In this document: positions 16,626 to 25,464 of the stretch, piece by piece
Numbering within the stretch: position 1 is the first letter of the stretch
Layout of the letters: each line of letters starts with the position of its first letter
NCBI GenBank assembly: GCA_022827945.1
Contig: JAJEIT010000009.1
Location: forward strand, 1-63,127
Direction: 5' to 3'
Length of the DNA: 63,127 nucleotides
From: Dehalococcoidia bacterium
Lineage (GTDB): Bacteria; Chloroflexota; Dehalococcoidia; Tepidiformales; Tepidiformaceae
Position numbers and translations under genes: made by a program
The notes under the pieces: generated by a model
What the model was told of the DNA's origin: nothing
Seen by the model: only the letters and a program-made list of their open reading frames with translations
The model's database searches: none

Positions 16626-18362
16626 ATGGCCAACCTGCAGGAACCGTTTTGCAGCTGGGACAGCACCATCGACGAGCGCTACAACGACTACACCACCGGG
16701 AACACCGACGAGGTCCTCCCCGGCATCACGCGCCCCCTTCCCGCCGACCTCATCCGCGAGTGGAACTACCAGTGGCTCGTCGTCGGCACCCGCGAGCTCC
16801 AGATCGAGGACCTCGTCCCCATCCCCGACAAGCCCGGCACCACCATGCTCCCCATCGTCGGCGGCCAGTTCTGCGTGAATATCAGCGTCGTCAACGCCCT
16901 CACCTCGAGCTTCGAGACCGGCGGCAGCGCCGACTACCTCAAGCAGTTCTTCGAAGGCGAGGAAGAGATCACCGCCGAGGTCGCCCAGGACACCTCCCGC
17001 GCCGAGGCCGTCCAGGAACGCCTCATGGCCAACTTCGTGCGCGCCCGCGAGCTTGTCGACGCCGACGCCGATCGCGCGAAGGCGCACTACGCCGCCACCC
17101 TCGCCCGTGACTGGACCGCCGTCGACGACGCCGGTCTCCTCGCCGCCCTCGACGAGACCACCGACCACATCGGCGACATCTTCTACACCCACTACTGGTG
17201 CAGCAGCGGCGGCGGCCTCCAGACCACCCTCCTCGACGGCTTGCTCAACGAGCACGTCCCCGACCACCCCGCCGGCTGGATGACCGGCCTCACCAGCGGG
17301 CTCACCGACGTGGAGAGCGCCCGCCCCTCCAAGGCCATCTGGGACCTGAGCCGCTTCGTCGTCGCCCGCCCCGCCCTCGCGGAGGAGATCGCCGGGATCG
17401 CCGTTGAGGACTTCCAGGCCCGGCTCGCCTCGCCCCCCAGCGACGACTGGGCCGCATTCGCAGCCAGTTACGAGACCTTCATCGCCGACCTTGGCTTCCG
17501 TGGCCAGCGCGAGACCGACCCCTCCTGTCTCACCTGGAACGACAACCCCCAGTTCGTTCTCAGCAGCCTCCAGGCCGACCTCGCCCTGGGCGACGAGCAC
17601 AGCCCCTACCTGCGCGAGGAACGCTCCGCCGCCGAGCGCGTCGCCCTCGAAGCGGAGGTTGAGGCCGCGTTGCCCGAGGACCAGCGCGCCGAGGTCCGCC
17701 GGCTCCTCGACCTCGTGCAGGCCATGAACGGCAAGCGCGAGACCACCAAGGCGAGCTGGACGCGGCTCTGCCGCACCTACCGCCCGCCCGTGCTGGAGAT
17801 TGCCAGGCGCCTGGCCGAACGCGGCGAGCTCGACGACCCCGAGGATGTCTGGTTCCTGCGCCTCGCCGAGCTACCCGAAGCGCTTGACGGCGGCCTCTCC
17901 GCCGCCGAGGTACAGGACGCCATCGTCGAGCGCCGCACCCGCTACGAGATGCTGCACGACTACGAGTTGCCCATCATCTTCCAGCGTCCCGTCGAGGCCA
18001 CGCCCCGCGAGACCGCTGACGCGGGCGGCGCGACCTCGTTCGAGGGCATCGGCGTAAGTCCCGGCCAGGCTCGCGGACGCGCCCGCGTCGTCCTCAGCGC
18101 CGACGGCGCCTCCGAGGCGACCATCCTCCCCGGCGAGATCCTCGTCGCCCCCGTCACCGACGCCCCCTGGACCCCCCTCTTCCTCCCCGCCGCCGGCGTC
18201 GTCGTCGAGACGGGCGGCCTCCTCAGCCACGCCGCCACCGTCGCCCGCGAGTACGGCATCCCCGCCGTCACCGGCATCCGCGGCGCAACCGACTTCATCG
18301 CCACCGGCACGATGCTCAGCATCGACGGCTCCACCGGAACGGTGACGATCGAGGAGGGCTAG
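16626..18362 (+). CDS. PEP-utilizing-enzyme-like protein lacking the ATP-grasp domain
   Basis: This 578-residue protein ends with the swivelling phosphohistidine domain of PEP synthase and related enzymes (about residues 480-575). The phospho-carrier motif is G-G-L-L-S-H-A-A-T-V-A-R-E-Y-G-I-P-A-V. The first 470 residues are helical and lack the glycine-rich ATP-grasp domain expected for PEP synthase or rifampicin phosphotransferase, so a partner kinase domain would be needed. The ATG at 16626 follows GGGAGAAGGA. Role unknown; similar domains occur in auxiliary proteins of aromatic and rifamycin metabolism. Confidence 0.8.
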   Translation: MANLQEPFCSWDSTIDERYNDYTTGNTDEVLPGITRPLPADLIREWNYQWLVVGTRELQIEDLVPIPDKPGTTMLPIVGGQFCVNISVVNALTSSFETGGSADYLKQFFEGEEEITAEVAQDTSRAEAVQERLMANFVRARELVDADADRAKAHYAATLARDWTAVDDAGLLAALDETTDHIGDIFYTHYWCSSGGGLQTTLLDGLLNEHVPDHPAGWMTGLTSGLTDVESARPSKAIWDLSRFVVARPALAEEIAGIAVEDFQARLASPPSDDWAAFAASYETFIADLGFRGQRETDPSCLTWNDNPQFVLSSLQADLALGDEHSPYLREERSAAERVALEAEVEAALPEDQRAEVRRLLDLVQAMNGKRETTKASWTRLCRTYRPPVLEIARRLAERGELDDPEDVWFLRLAELPEALDGGLSAAEVQDAIVERRTRYEMLHDYELPIIFQRPVEATPRETADAGGATSFEGIGVSPGQARGRARVVLSADGASEATILPGEILVAPVTDAPWTPLFLPAAGVVVETGGLLSHAATVAREYGIPAVTGIRGATDFIATGTMLSIDGSTGTVTIEEG

Positions 18363-18378
18363 GGACGGAGCTTCGGCT

Positions 18379-19149
18379 CTACGCCTTCGCGCGGCTGAAG
18401 ACGAACCGGTCCTCGCTCGAGAGTTCCGGCCGGAAGCCGTAGCCCTCATCGTCGAAGTCCTTCAGGTCCTCGGCATCTTCGATCCGGTTCCGGATCACGT
18501 AACGCGCCATCAGGCCGCGGGCGCGCTTCGCCACCAGCCCGATCGTCTTCAGCTCCCCGTTCCGCTCTTCTTTGAAGTCCGCGACCACCACTGGACGCGT
18601 CAGGCTCTTCCTCGGGACCGCCTTCGCGTACTCCTGCGACGCGAGATTGAGCACCGGCGCCTCGGGATCGGCGTCCTCGTCATTGAGCGCGTTCGCGAGC
18701 CGGTCGCCCCAGAACTCGTACAGGTTCGCCCCGCGCTCGTTCGAGAGCTTCGTGCCCATCTCCAGGCGGTACGGCTGGATCAGGTCGAGCGGCCGCAGCA
18801 GCCCATAGAGGCCGGAAAGAATGCGCAGCCGGTCCTGCGCCCATTCCAGGTCTCGCGACTCCAGACTGGACGCGTCCAGCCCCTTGTATACGTCCCCCTG
18901 GAACGCCAGCACGCACGGCTTCGCGTTCTCCGGCGTCAGGGGCAGGCTCATTTCCTGGAAGCGCGCGTGGTTCAGGTTGGCCAGTGAGTCGCTCAGCGAC
19001 ATGAGCTTGCGAAGGTCGCTCGCCTCGAGCGTCTTGCAGGTCTGCAACAGCGAGGCGGTGTCGTCGACGAACCGCGGCTGTGTCGCCGCGAGCCCGTTCC
19101 CGACGGGCGAGAAGTCGAGTGCCTTGGCCGGCGAAATGATCGTAAGCAC
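18379..19149 (-). CDS. yaaA: YaaA (UPF0246) family protein
   Basis: This 256-residue protein matches YaaA almost end to end (E. coli 258 residues), a DNA-binding protein that lowers intracellular iron stress after peroxide exposure. Typical blocks are I-S-P-A-K-A-L-D near the start, L-S-G-L-Y-G-L-L-R-P-L-D in the middle, N-L-A-S-Q-E-Y and F-K-E-E-R-N-G-E-L-K-T. The start is GTG at 19149, set by a strong GGGAGGAA ribosome site 7-8 bases upstream and by homology, since I-S-P-A-K normally starts within five residues of the N terminus. Confidence 0.94.
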   Translation of the reverse strand: MLTIISPAKALDFSPVGNGLAATQPRFVDDTASLLQTCKTLEASDLRKLMSLSDSLANLNHARFQEMSLPLTPENAKPCVLAFQGDVYKGLDASSLESRDLEWAQDRLRILSGLYGLLRPLDLIQPYRLEMGTKLSNERGANLYEFWGDRLANALNDEDADPEAPVLNLASQEYAKAVPRKSLTRPVVVADFKEERNGELKTIGLVAKRARGLMARYVIRNRIEDAEDLKDFDDEGYGFRPELSSEDRFVFSRAKA

Positions 19150-19292
19150 GGGCGTTCCTCCCTGGTGGAGAACGATGTCTGCCGAAAATCGTACCAGACG
19201 CCCCCGCCTCCGCCCTTGTCCCTCCCGCCTCCGTGCGCTGAGATCGTCCCGCCGCACGGACCCTCGACGGACCGTAGCGCACGGAGTACCCC

Positions 19293-20924
19293 ATGAACGG
19301 TAACGAGCTCGTCGCCCGCATCCTCAAGGAAGAGGGAGTCGCCGAGATGACCTGCTTCCCCAACAACCCCCTCATCGAGGAGGTGGCGAAGCTCGGTATC
19401 CGACCCATCATGTTCCGGCACGAGCGCGGCGCCGTCATGGCCGCCGACGGCTACAGCCGCGTCAGCGACGGCGAGCGCTTCGGCGTCGTCGCCACGCAGA
19501 ACGCCGCAGGAGCCGAGAACGCCATGGGCGGCATCGCCCAGGCCTTCGGCGACAACGTCCCCATCCTCGTCCTTCCCGGCGGTTACCCGCTCATCGAGCG
19601 CCAGGTGCGCCCCAACTTCTCCGCCGTCGAGAACTACCGCGGCATCGTCAAGTTGGTCGAGTCCATCGACACCACCGCGCAGATCGCGCCCGCCATGCGC
19701 CGCGCCTTCCACGCCCTCCGCAGCGGTCGCGGCGGACCCGTCGTCGTCGAGCTCACCTCAGACGTCTGCGCCCGGGAGGTCCCCGAGGCTGAGACCCGCT
19801 ACGACTCCCCCGGGAAGGTGCGCCAGAGCCCCTCGAACGGCGACATCGAGGGGGCCGTCACCGCCCTCCTCGCCGCCGAGCGCCCGATGATCTGGGCCGG
19901 CTCCGGCGTCCTAACCGCCCGCGCGACTGAGGCCCTCCAGGAGTTCGCCGAGCTGCTCGACATCCCCGTCTTCACCACGATGGAGGGCAAGTCCGCCTTC
20001 GACGAGCGCCACCCGCTCGCACTGGGCGCCGGCAGCCGCGCCACTACCGGCGCCGCCCACGCCTGGATCGTCGAGTCCGACGCCATCCTCGCGCTCGGCG
20101 CCAGCCTCACGCATAACGGCTACACCCAGATCGTCCCCGCCGGCAAGACCGTTATCCATAACACCAACGCACCCGACGACGTGAACAAGGACACCGCCTG
20201 CGACATCGCCCTCGTCGGCGATGCCCGCATCACCATCAAGGCCCTCATCGACGAGGCCAGGGCCCGGACCGACGGCAAGGGCCGCACCTCCGACGCCGCC
20301 GCTCGCCTCGCCGAGAAGCAGCGCGACTGGATGGAGGAGTGGACGCCCTTCCTCACCTCCGACGAGGCGCCCCTCAACACCTACCGCGTCATCCACGAGA
20401 TCAACAAGAACGTCGACCACGAGAACAGCACCGTCACCCACGACGCCGGCGCTCCCCGCGACTCGATGGTGCCCTTCTTCACGGCCACCTCGCCCCACAG
20501 CTACATCGGCTGGGGCAAGACCACCCATCTAGGCTTCGGCATCCCCCTCATGATCGGCGCCAAGCTCGCCCGCCCCGACCGCTTCTGCCTGAACTTCATG
20601 GGCGACGGCGCCTTCGGCATGTCCGGCCTCGACCTCGAGACCTCCGTCCGCGCCAACCTCCCCATCACCACCGTCCTCCTGAACAACGGCGGCATGGCCA
20701 CCTACCCCGGAGGCTTCCCCACCGCCCGCACCCAGTTCGGCGTCTCACACATGACCGGCGACTACGCCGCCATCGCCGAAGGGATGGGCGCGACGGGCAT
20801 CACCGTCACCCAGCCCGACGACCTCGGCGACGCCATCCGCACCGCGCGCACGCTCAACGCTGAGGGCCATACCGTCCTCATCGACGTCCACTCGAACTAC
20901 GAGTCGAAGAAGTCGCGCTTCTAG
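19293..20924 (+). CDS. Thiamine-pyrophosphate-dependent enzyme, acetolactate-synthase-like (copy 1)
   Basis: This 543-residue protein has the three-domain build of the acetolactate synthase/oxalyl-CoA decarboxylase superfamily. The catalytic glutamate of the N domain is in R-H-E-R-G-A-V-M-A-A-D-G-Y-S-R. The C domain has the TPP/Mg motif G-D-G-A-F-G ending in L-L-N-N about 28 residues later. The actual reaction is unknown: key residues for ketol-acid synthesis cannot be confirmed by eye, and the nearby genes are not valine/isoleucine genes. A close relative lies at 42000-43619. A CGGAG site precedes the ATG, and its stop shares CTAG with the convergent hydrolase. Confidence 0.88.
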   Translation: MNGNELVARILKEEGVAEMTCFPNNPLIEEVAKLGIRPIMFRHERGAVMAADGYSRVSDGERFGVVATQNAAGAENAMGGIAQAFGDNVPILVLPGGYPLIERQVRPNFSAVENYRGIVKLVESIDTTAQIAPAMRRAFHALRSGRGGPVVVELTSDVCAREVPEAETRYDSPGKVRQSPSNGDIEGAVTALLAAERPMIWAGSGVLTARATEALQEFAELLDIPVFTTMEGKSAFDERHPLALGAGSRATTGAAHAWIVESDAILALGASLTHNGYTQIVPAGKTVIHNTNAPDDVNKDTACDIALVGDARITIKALIDEARARTDGKGRTSDAAARLAEKQRDWMEEWTPFLTSDEAPLNTYRVIHEINKNVDHENSTVTHDAGAPRDSMVPFFTATSPHSYIGWGKTTHLGFGIPLMIGAKLARPDRFCLNFMGDGAFGMSGLDLETSVRANLPITTVLLNNGGMATYPGGFPTARTQFGVSHMTGDYAAIAEGMGATGITVTQPDDLGDAIRTARTLNAEGHTVLIDVHSNYESKKSRF

Positions 20925-21682
20925 CCGTCGAGCGACGCCAGGAACGCCTCGACGGCCGCGTTGAACGCCTCCGGCTGGTCGATGTTCGCCGCGTGCCCGG
21001 CGTCATCGATCATGAAGCTCATCGCCCCGGGGATGTTCTCGCTCATGTAGCTGTGCGCCGCCAGGAAGTTCTGGTCGTCCGCGCCGGTCACAACGAGCGT
21101 CGGCTTGTCGATCGACCTCAGCGACTGGATCACGCTCGCGTCGCGCTGGGTCAGCATCCCCCGCGCCGCCTTGGCCAACCCCTCCGCCGACCGGTGCCGC
21201 GCCGCCTTCACCTCCGCCGATTCCCCCAGTGAGGCGAGCCCCTGCGTCTCGAACGCCTCCGCCCGCCGGATCGCGAACTCGTTCCAGCCCTCGCGCCCCT
21301 TCGGGTTGTTGTACCCAGGACCGGTGTCGAACAGCATCAGGGCGCGCGTCCGCTCCGGGTGCGCCAGGTTGAACGCCAGCGACATGTATCCGCCCAGCGA
21401 GAGCCCGCCGATGACGGCGCTCTCCACCCCGCAGGCGTCGAGGATGGCCGTGATGTCGGCCAGCGTCGCCGGCTCGGAATAGTCGGCGGGATCTTCGGGA
21501 CTGTCGGTATTCCCATGCCCCCGCATGTCCCAGGCGATGACCCGGTAGCGGTCGCCGAAGGCGTCCATCTGCCCGCGCCACATGCTCGAGCTGGCCCCGA
21601 AGCCGTGCGTCAGGAAGATCGCGGGCCCATCGCCCTCGACCTCGTAGTACAGGTTCACGCCGTTTCGGTTCAGAGTCGCCAT
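20921..21682 (-). CDS. Alpha/beta hydrolase
   Basis: This 253-residue soluble protein is a classic alpha/beta-fold hydrolase. The oxyanion region is L-T-H-G-F-G-A-S-S, the W-D-M-R-G-H-G motif follows, and the nucleophile elbow is G-L-S-L-G-G. The acid is in V-T-G-A-D-D and the final His in D-A-G-H-A-A. The closest functional types are 3-oxoadipate enol-lactonase-like and related esterases, but the substrate cannot be deduced. A GGGAGG site precedes the start. Confidence 0.9.
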   Translation of the reverse strand: MATLNRNGVNLYYEVEGDGPAIFLTHGFGASSSMWRGQMDAFGDRYRVIAWDMRGHGNTDSPEDPADYSEPATLADITAILDACGVESAVIGGLSLGGYMSLAFNLAHPERTRALMLFDTGPGYNNPKGREGWNEFAIRRAEAFETQGLASLGESAEVKAARHRSAEGLAKAARGMLTQRDASVIQSLRSIDKPTLVVTGADDQNFLAAHSYMSENIPGAMSFMIDDAGHAANIDQPEAFNAAVEAFLASLDG

Positions 21683-21789
21683 CGGTTGCCTCCCGAGGAT
21701 GTGCGGCGGCTCATCCTACGCGGACCGGAGTAGCGAGCATCCGGTGGCCACGCTAGTAGCAATGGTTGTGGAAGGTCCGGGGCTTGGAG

Positions 21790-21795
21790 TATTGT
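21790..21795 (+). promoter_or_regulatory. -10 box of a probable leaderless promoter
   Basis: TATTGT lies 6 bases before the ATG at 21802, and no Shine-Dalgarno sequence is present. The placement matches the other leaderless-type starts in this window. Confidence 0.5.
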
Positions 21796-21801
21796 TGCCT
21801 C

Positions 21802-22056
21802 ATGGCGATGTTCGACACGCTGAAGGCAGCCCAGCGGCTCACGGAAGCAGGCTTCGATGAGCAGAAGGCCGGAGCCATTGTCTCAGTCTTTTCGGACGAC
21901 TTGCTTGAACGGCTGGCCACCAAAGACGACCTCCGACAGCTGGAGGAGCGCCTCGACCACCGCCTGACGATCCGCATGGGCATGGTCGCAACGACTGCCA
22001 CGGGTGTGCTCCTCGCTGCCATTGGCATTGCGACAGGAGTCCTCGCCTCGCTGTAA
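21802..22056 (+). CDS. Small coiled-coil membrane protein, CCDC90/DUF1640-like
   Basis: This 84-residue protein opens with F-D-T-L-K-A-A-Q-R-L-T-E-A-G-F-D-E-Q-K-A, has a short coiled coil (L-A-T-K-D-D-L-R-Q-L-E-E-R-L) and ends in one membrane helix of about 20 residues. This is the layout of small bacterial CCDC90/DUF1640-like proteins, membrane-anchored coiled coils of unknown role. A paralogue lies at 43649-43897. The likely -10 box TATTGT is 6 bases upstream of the ATG. Confidence 0.75.
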   Translation: MAMFDTLKAAQRLTEAGFDEQKAGAIVSVFSDDLLERLATKDDLRQLEERLDHRLTIRMGMVATTATGVLLAAIGIATGVLASL

Positions 22057-22071
22057 CCCCACGACACTCCT

Positions 22072-22530
22072 CTACTTCCCGTGCCCCCTTATGTCGCCCA
22101 GATAGTGCTCCTCCCGCGCGCGCATGCGCGCCGCCTCCTCGCCTCCCCCCTCGTGCTCGTACCCGCACAGATGCAGGATGCCGTGCATCAGCAGGTGCGC
22201 GAGTTCGTCCGGCAGCCCGTGCTCTAGCTCCGCCGCCTGCCGCACCGCCGTCGGGACGCTGATCGCAATCTCCCCCAGGCTCGGCGGCTCCCCCTCCCCC
22301 ATCGGCGCCTCCGCCGCCTCCGGGAACGCGAGGACGTCCGTCGGGGCGTCGATACCAAGGAAGCGCCGGTTCAGATCCCGCAGCGTCTCGTCGTCGGTGG
22401 TCAGTACTGTCAGCGCGACGCCGTCCGCCACGCCCTCCCCCGCCAGCACGCGCCCCGCAAGCTCCTCAAGCTCGTGCAGGTCGACGCCCTCCGGCTCGAT
22501 CTCGACCACGAAGTCGATGGCGTAGGCCAT
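22072..22530 (-). CDS. ybeY: Endoribonuclease YbeY
   Basis: This 152-residue protein is the zinc-dependent single-strand endoribonuclease needed for 16S rRNA 3'-end maturation and ribosome quality control. The metal site is clear: H-L-L-M-H-G-I-L-H-L-C-G-Y-E-H, giving H-x3-H-x5-H. The family block L-N-R-R-F-L-G-I-D-A-P-T-D-V-L-A-F precedes it. It lies 7 bases downstream of nuoN on the same strand and may be the last gene of that transcript. Confidence 0.95.
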   Translation of the reverse strand: MAYAIDFVVEIEPEGVDLHELEELAGRVLAGEGVADGVALTVLTTDDETLRDLNRRFLGIDAPTDVLAFPEAAEAPMGEGEPPSLGEIAISVPTAVRQAAELEHGLPDELAHLLMHGILHLCGYEHEGGGEEAARMRAREEHYLGDIRGHGK

Positions 22531-22537
22531 GTCGCGG

Positions 22538-23998
22538 CTAGCTGGCGGCGAAGATGGCGGCCGCTTCGCGGGCCGCGTCGACCAGCGGCGTCGGGATGAT
22601 GCCGAACACGATCACGCCGACCGTCGCCACGCCCAGCGCCACCCCCACCGTCGGGGAGATGGCCAGCCGCTTCTCCTCCTCCGCCTCGCCCAGGAACATC
22701 TGCCGCACGACCGCCAGGTAGTAGTAGGCCGACACGACCGAGTTCAGCACGCCGATGATGACCAGCCAGACGAGGTCGGCCTGGATGCCGGCGTTGAACA
22801 CGTAGAGCTTGGCCCAGAACCCGGCCGTCGGCGGGATGCCCGCCAGCGAGATCAGGCAGAACGCGAGCGCCAGCGCCAGCAGCGGCGCCCGCCGCCACAT
22901 GCCCGCGTAGTCCGCGATGTTGTCGCTCCCGATCCGCTGCGAGATGCCGATCACCGCGATGAACGCGCCCAGGTTGGTGAACGCATACGCCGCCACGAAC
23001 AGCAGCACGCCGCTCGCGCCCTGCACGAAGTGCTCGCCCGCGATCGAGATCGCCGCCAGCCCGATCATGAAGTTGCCCGCCTGCGCGATCGACGAGTAAC
23101 CCAGCATCCGTTTGATGTCGCGCTGGACGATCGCGAACACGTTCCCCAGCGTCATCGAGACCGCCGCGATGACCGCGAAGATCATCGCCCAGTCATTGCT
23201 CAGGAACTGCTCGCCAAGCCCCTCGAAGAAGAGCCGCATGACGACCGCGAACGCCGCCGCCTTCGACCCAACCGAGAGGAACGCGGCCACCGGCGTGGGC
23301 GCCCCCTGGTACACGTCCGGGACCCACATCTGGAACGGGACGACCGCCATCTTGAAGCCGAATCCGGCGATCAGCAGCACGCTTGCGACCACCAGCAGCG
23401 ATCGGTTGTCGGCGCCGTGCTCGCTGATGGCGGCGGAGATGTCGGTCAGCAGCGTCGAGCCCGCGAAGCCGTAGAGCAGCGCCATGCCGTACAGCAGCAG
23501 CGCCGAGGCTATCGCCCCCAGCAGCAGGTACTTCATGCCCGCCTCGCTCGAACGCTGGTCCTTCCCCCACCCGGCCAGGATGTACTGCGGGATGGAGGAC
23601 AGCTCGAGCGCCAGGAAGATCGTGATCAGGTCGCGCGCCCCCGCCAGGAACATCAGCCCCGCCGAGGCCGTCAGGACGAGCGCGAAGTACTCCGACTGCC
23701 GCCGCCCTACCCGGTCCACCCAGTCGATCGACGCAATCACGACGATCGCCGTGATCCCCGCGAACACGTACTGGAAGAACACCGCGTACTGGTCGATGGC
23801 GAAGGTTCCGTCGAAGGCGGTCTGGAAGTCGCCCCGGATGACCCACGTTGTGGTCCAGATCGCCGCACCGAGGATGCCCGCGAGCGCGAGGTAGGGCAGC
23901 GCCGCCCGCCGGCGCGGCAGGAGTGCGTCCCAAACGAGCACCGCGCCGGCCGCGAGCAGGATCGCGAGCTGGGGTCCGACGATGTCGAGTTCGCTCAC
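22538..23998 (-). CDS. nuoN: NADH-quinone oxidoreductase subunit N
   Basis: This 486-residue, 14-helix membrane protein is one of three antiporter-like proton-pumping subunits of complex I. Typical blocks are L-E-L-S-S-I-P-Q-Y-I-L-A-G, the lysine-bearing helices around K-Y-L-L-L-G-A-I-A-S-A and K-M-A-V-V-P-F-Q-M-W-V-P-D-V-Y-Q-G-A-P, and R-M-L-G-Y-S-S-I-A-Q-A-G. Its ATG overlaps the nuoM stop in ATGA, so both are translationally coupled. It is the last nuo gene of the operon. Confidence 0.96.
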   Translation of the reverse strand: MSELDIVGPQLAILLAAGAVLVWDALLPRRRAALPYLALAGILGAAIWTTTWVIRGDFQTAFDGTFAIDQYAVFFQYVFAGITAIVVIASIDWVDRVGRRQSEYFALVLTASAGLMFLAGARDLITIFLALELSSIPQYILAGWGKDQRSSEAGMKYLLLGAIASALLLYGMALLYGFAGSTLLTDISAAISEHGADNRSLLVVASVLLIAGFGFKMAVVPFQMWVPDVYQGAPTPVAAFLSVGSKAAAFAVVMRLFFEGLGEQFLSNDWAMIFAVIAAVSMTLGNVFAIVQRDIKRMLGYSSIAQAGNFMIGLAAISIAGEHFVQGASGVLLFVAAYAFTNLGAFIAVIGISQRIGSDNIADYAGMWRRAPLLALALAFCLISLAGIPPTAGFWAKLYVFNAGIQADLVWLVIIGVLNSVVSAYYYLAVVRQMFLGEAEEEKRLAISPTVGVALGVATVGVIVFGIIPTPLVDAAREAAAIFAAS

Positions 23999-25455
23999 CC
24001 TGCCACCCTCGCGCTCACGACCCCGATGGCGGGATCAAGCATGTCCATGATCAGGCTCGGGTAGACGCCCAGCAGGATCACCAGCGCCGCCAGCCCCACG
24101 ACGCTCGCGTGCTCCCACCAGTGCCTCTGGTCGTCCGCCCCGTCCCACTCGTGCCGCACGGGACCGAACACGACCCGCTGCAGCGTCCAGAGGATGTACC
24201 CCGCCGACAGGACCACGCCGAAGATCGCCATGATCACCGCCCACTCGTGCTTCTGGAAGGCGCCCAGGAAGACCGTGACCTCCGCGATGAACCCCGCCAG
24301 CGCCGGCAGCCCCACGCTCGCGAAGCCCGCGAACACGAGCCCCGTCGCGATCAGCGGCATCTGTCGCGCAAGCCCGCCGAGCCGCCCGATCTCGCGCGTG
24401 TGCGTGCGCTCGTACATCAGGCCCACCACCACGAAGAGCAGACCGGTGATCAGGCCGTGGGCCAGCATCTGGTAGGCCGCGCCCACCATCGCCGTCGTGC
24501 CCAGCGCCCCGATGCCGAGCAGCACGAGACCCATGTGGCTCACCGAGGAGTACGCGATCAGCCGCTTCACGTCCGTCTGTCTGAAGGTCACGAACGCGCC
24601 GTAGAGCACGCTGATCGAGCCGATCGCCGCCAGCCAGATGCCGTAGTCGTTCGCCTGGTCGGGCAGGATCGTGACGCAGGTCCGGATGATGGCGTAGCCG
24701 CCCATCTTCAGCAGCACGCCCGCCAGCATCACGGACACGGCCGTGGGCGCGTCGCTGTGCGCGTCCGGCAGCCACGTGTGCAGCGGCACGATCGGCAGCT
24801 TCACCGCGAAGCCGATGAAGAGGAACAGGAACACCCAGCCCAGCGGCAGCACCGCCGTCGTAATCGTCGAGTTGCCCAGCACCTCCATGTCGAACGTCCC
24901 CGCGCTGAACGCCAGCGCCAGGATGGCCACGAGCATGAAGGCCGAGCCCGCCACCGTGTACAGCACGAACTTCATCGCCGAGTACTCGCGCCGCCCCGAT
25001 CCCCAGACCGAGATGAGCAGGTACATCGGGAACAGCTCCAGCTCCCAGAACAGGAAGAAGAGCAGGAAGTCCATCGCCGTGAACACGCCCAGCACGGACG
25101 TCGAGAGCACCATCAGGCAGGCGAAGTAGGCCCGCGGCCGGTGCTCGATGCTGAACGAGACGAGCACCGACGCCGTCGTCAGGAACGTCGTCAGCACCAC
25201 CAGCGGCAGGCTCAGCCCGTCCACCGCGAGGAAGTACTGGATGTTGAACGAGCCCACGTCGATCCACGACGCGCGGTCGATGAACTGGAACCCGGCGCCC
25301 TTCTCGAAGTCGAAGAACATCACGATCGAGAGGGCCAGCGCGACGAGCGACCCCAGCAGCGCCACCCAGCGCGCATGATGTGCGCGGGCCGACGGGAGCA
25401 GCAGGATCAGCAGCCCCGCGAAGGCGGGCAGGAACACGAGCACGGTCAGCAGCAT
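23995..25455 (-). CDS. nuoM: NADH-quinone oxidoreductase subunit M
   Basis: This 486-residue antiporter-like subunit pumps protons in the membrane arm. The family signatures are L-F-F-L-F-W-E-L-E-L-F-P-M-Y, with the conserved helix-5 glutamate, K-L-P-I-V-P-L-H-T-W-L-P-D-A-H, and R-L-I-A-Y-S-S-V-S-H-M-G. It follows nuoL by 9 bases and overlaps nuoN. Length and order (L, M, N) are normal. Confidence 0.97.
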   Translation of the reverse strand: MLLTVLVFLPAFAGLLILLLPSARAHHARWVALLGSLVALALSIVMFFDFEKGAGFQFIDRASWIDVGSFNIQYFLAVDGLSLPLVVLTTFLTTASVLVSFSIEHRPRAYFACLMVLSTSVLGVFTAMDFLLFFLFWELELFPMYLLISVWGSGRREYSAMKFVLYTVAGSAFMLVAILALAFSAGTFDMEVLGNSTITTAVLPLGWVFLFLFIGFAVKLPIVPLHTWLPDAHSDAPTAVSVMLAGVLLKMGGYAIIRTCVTILPDQANDYGIWLAAIGSISVLYGAFVTFRQTDVKRLIAYSSVSHMGLVLLGIGALGTTAMVGAAYQMLAHGLITGLLFVVVGLMYERTHTREIGRLGGLARQMPLIATGLVFAGFASVGLPALAGFIAEVTVFLGAFQKHEWAVIMAIFGVVLSAGYILWTLQRVVFGPVRHEWDGADDQRHWWEHASVVGLAALVILLGVYPSLIMDMLDPAIGVVSARVAG

Positions 25456-25464
25456 TCCACCCTC

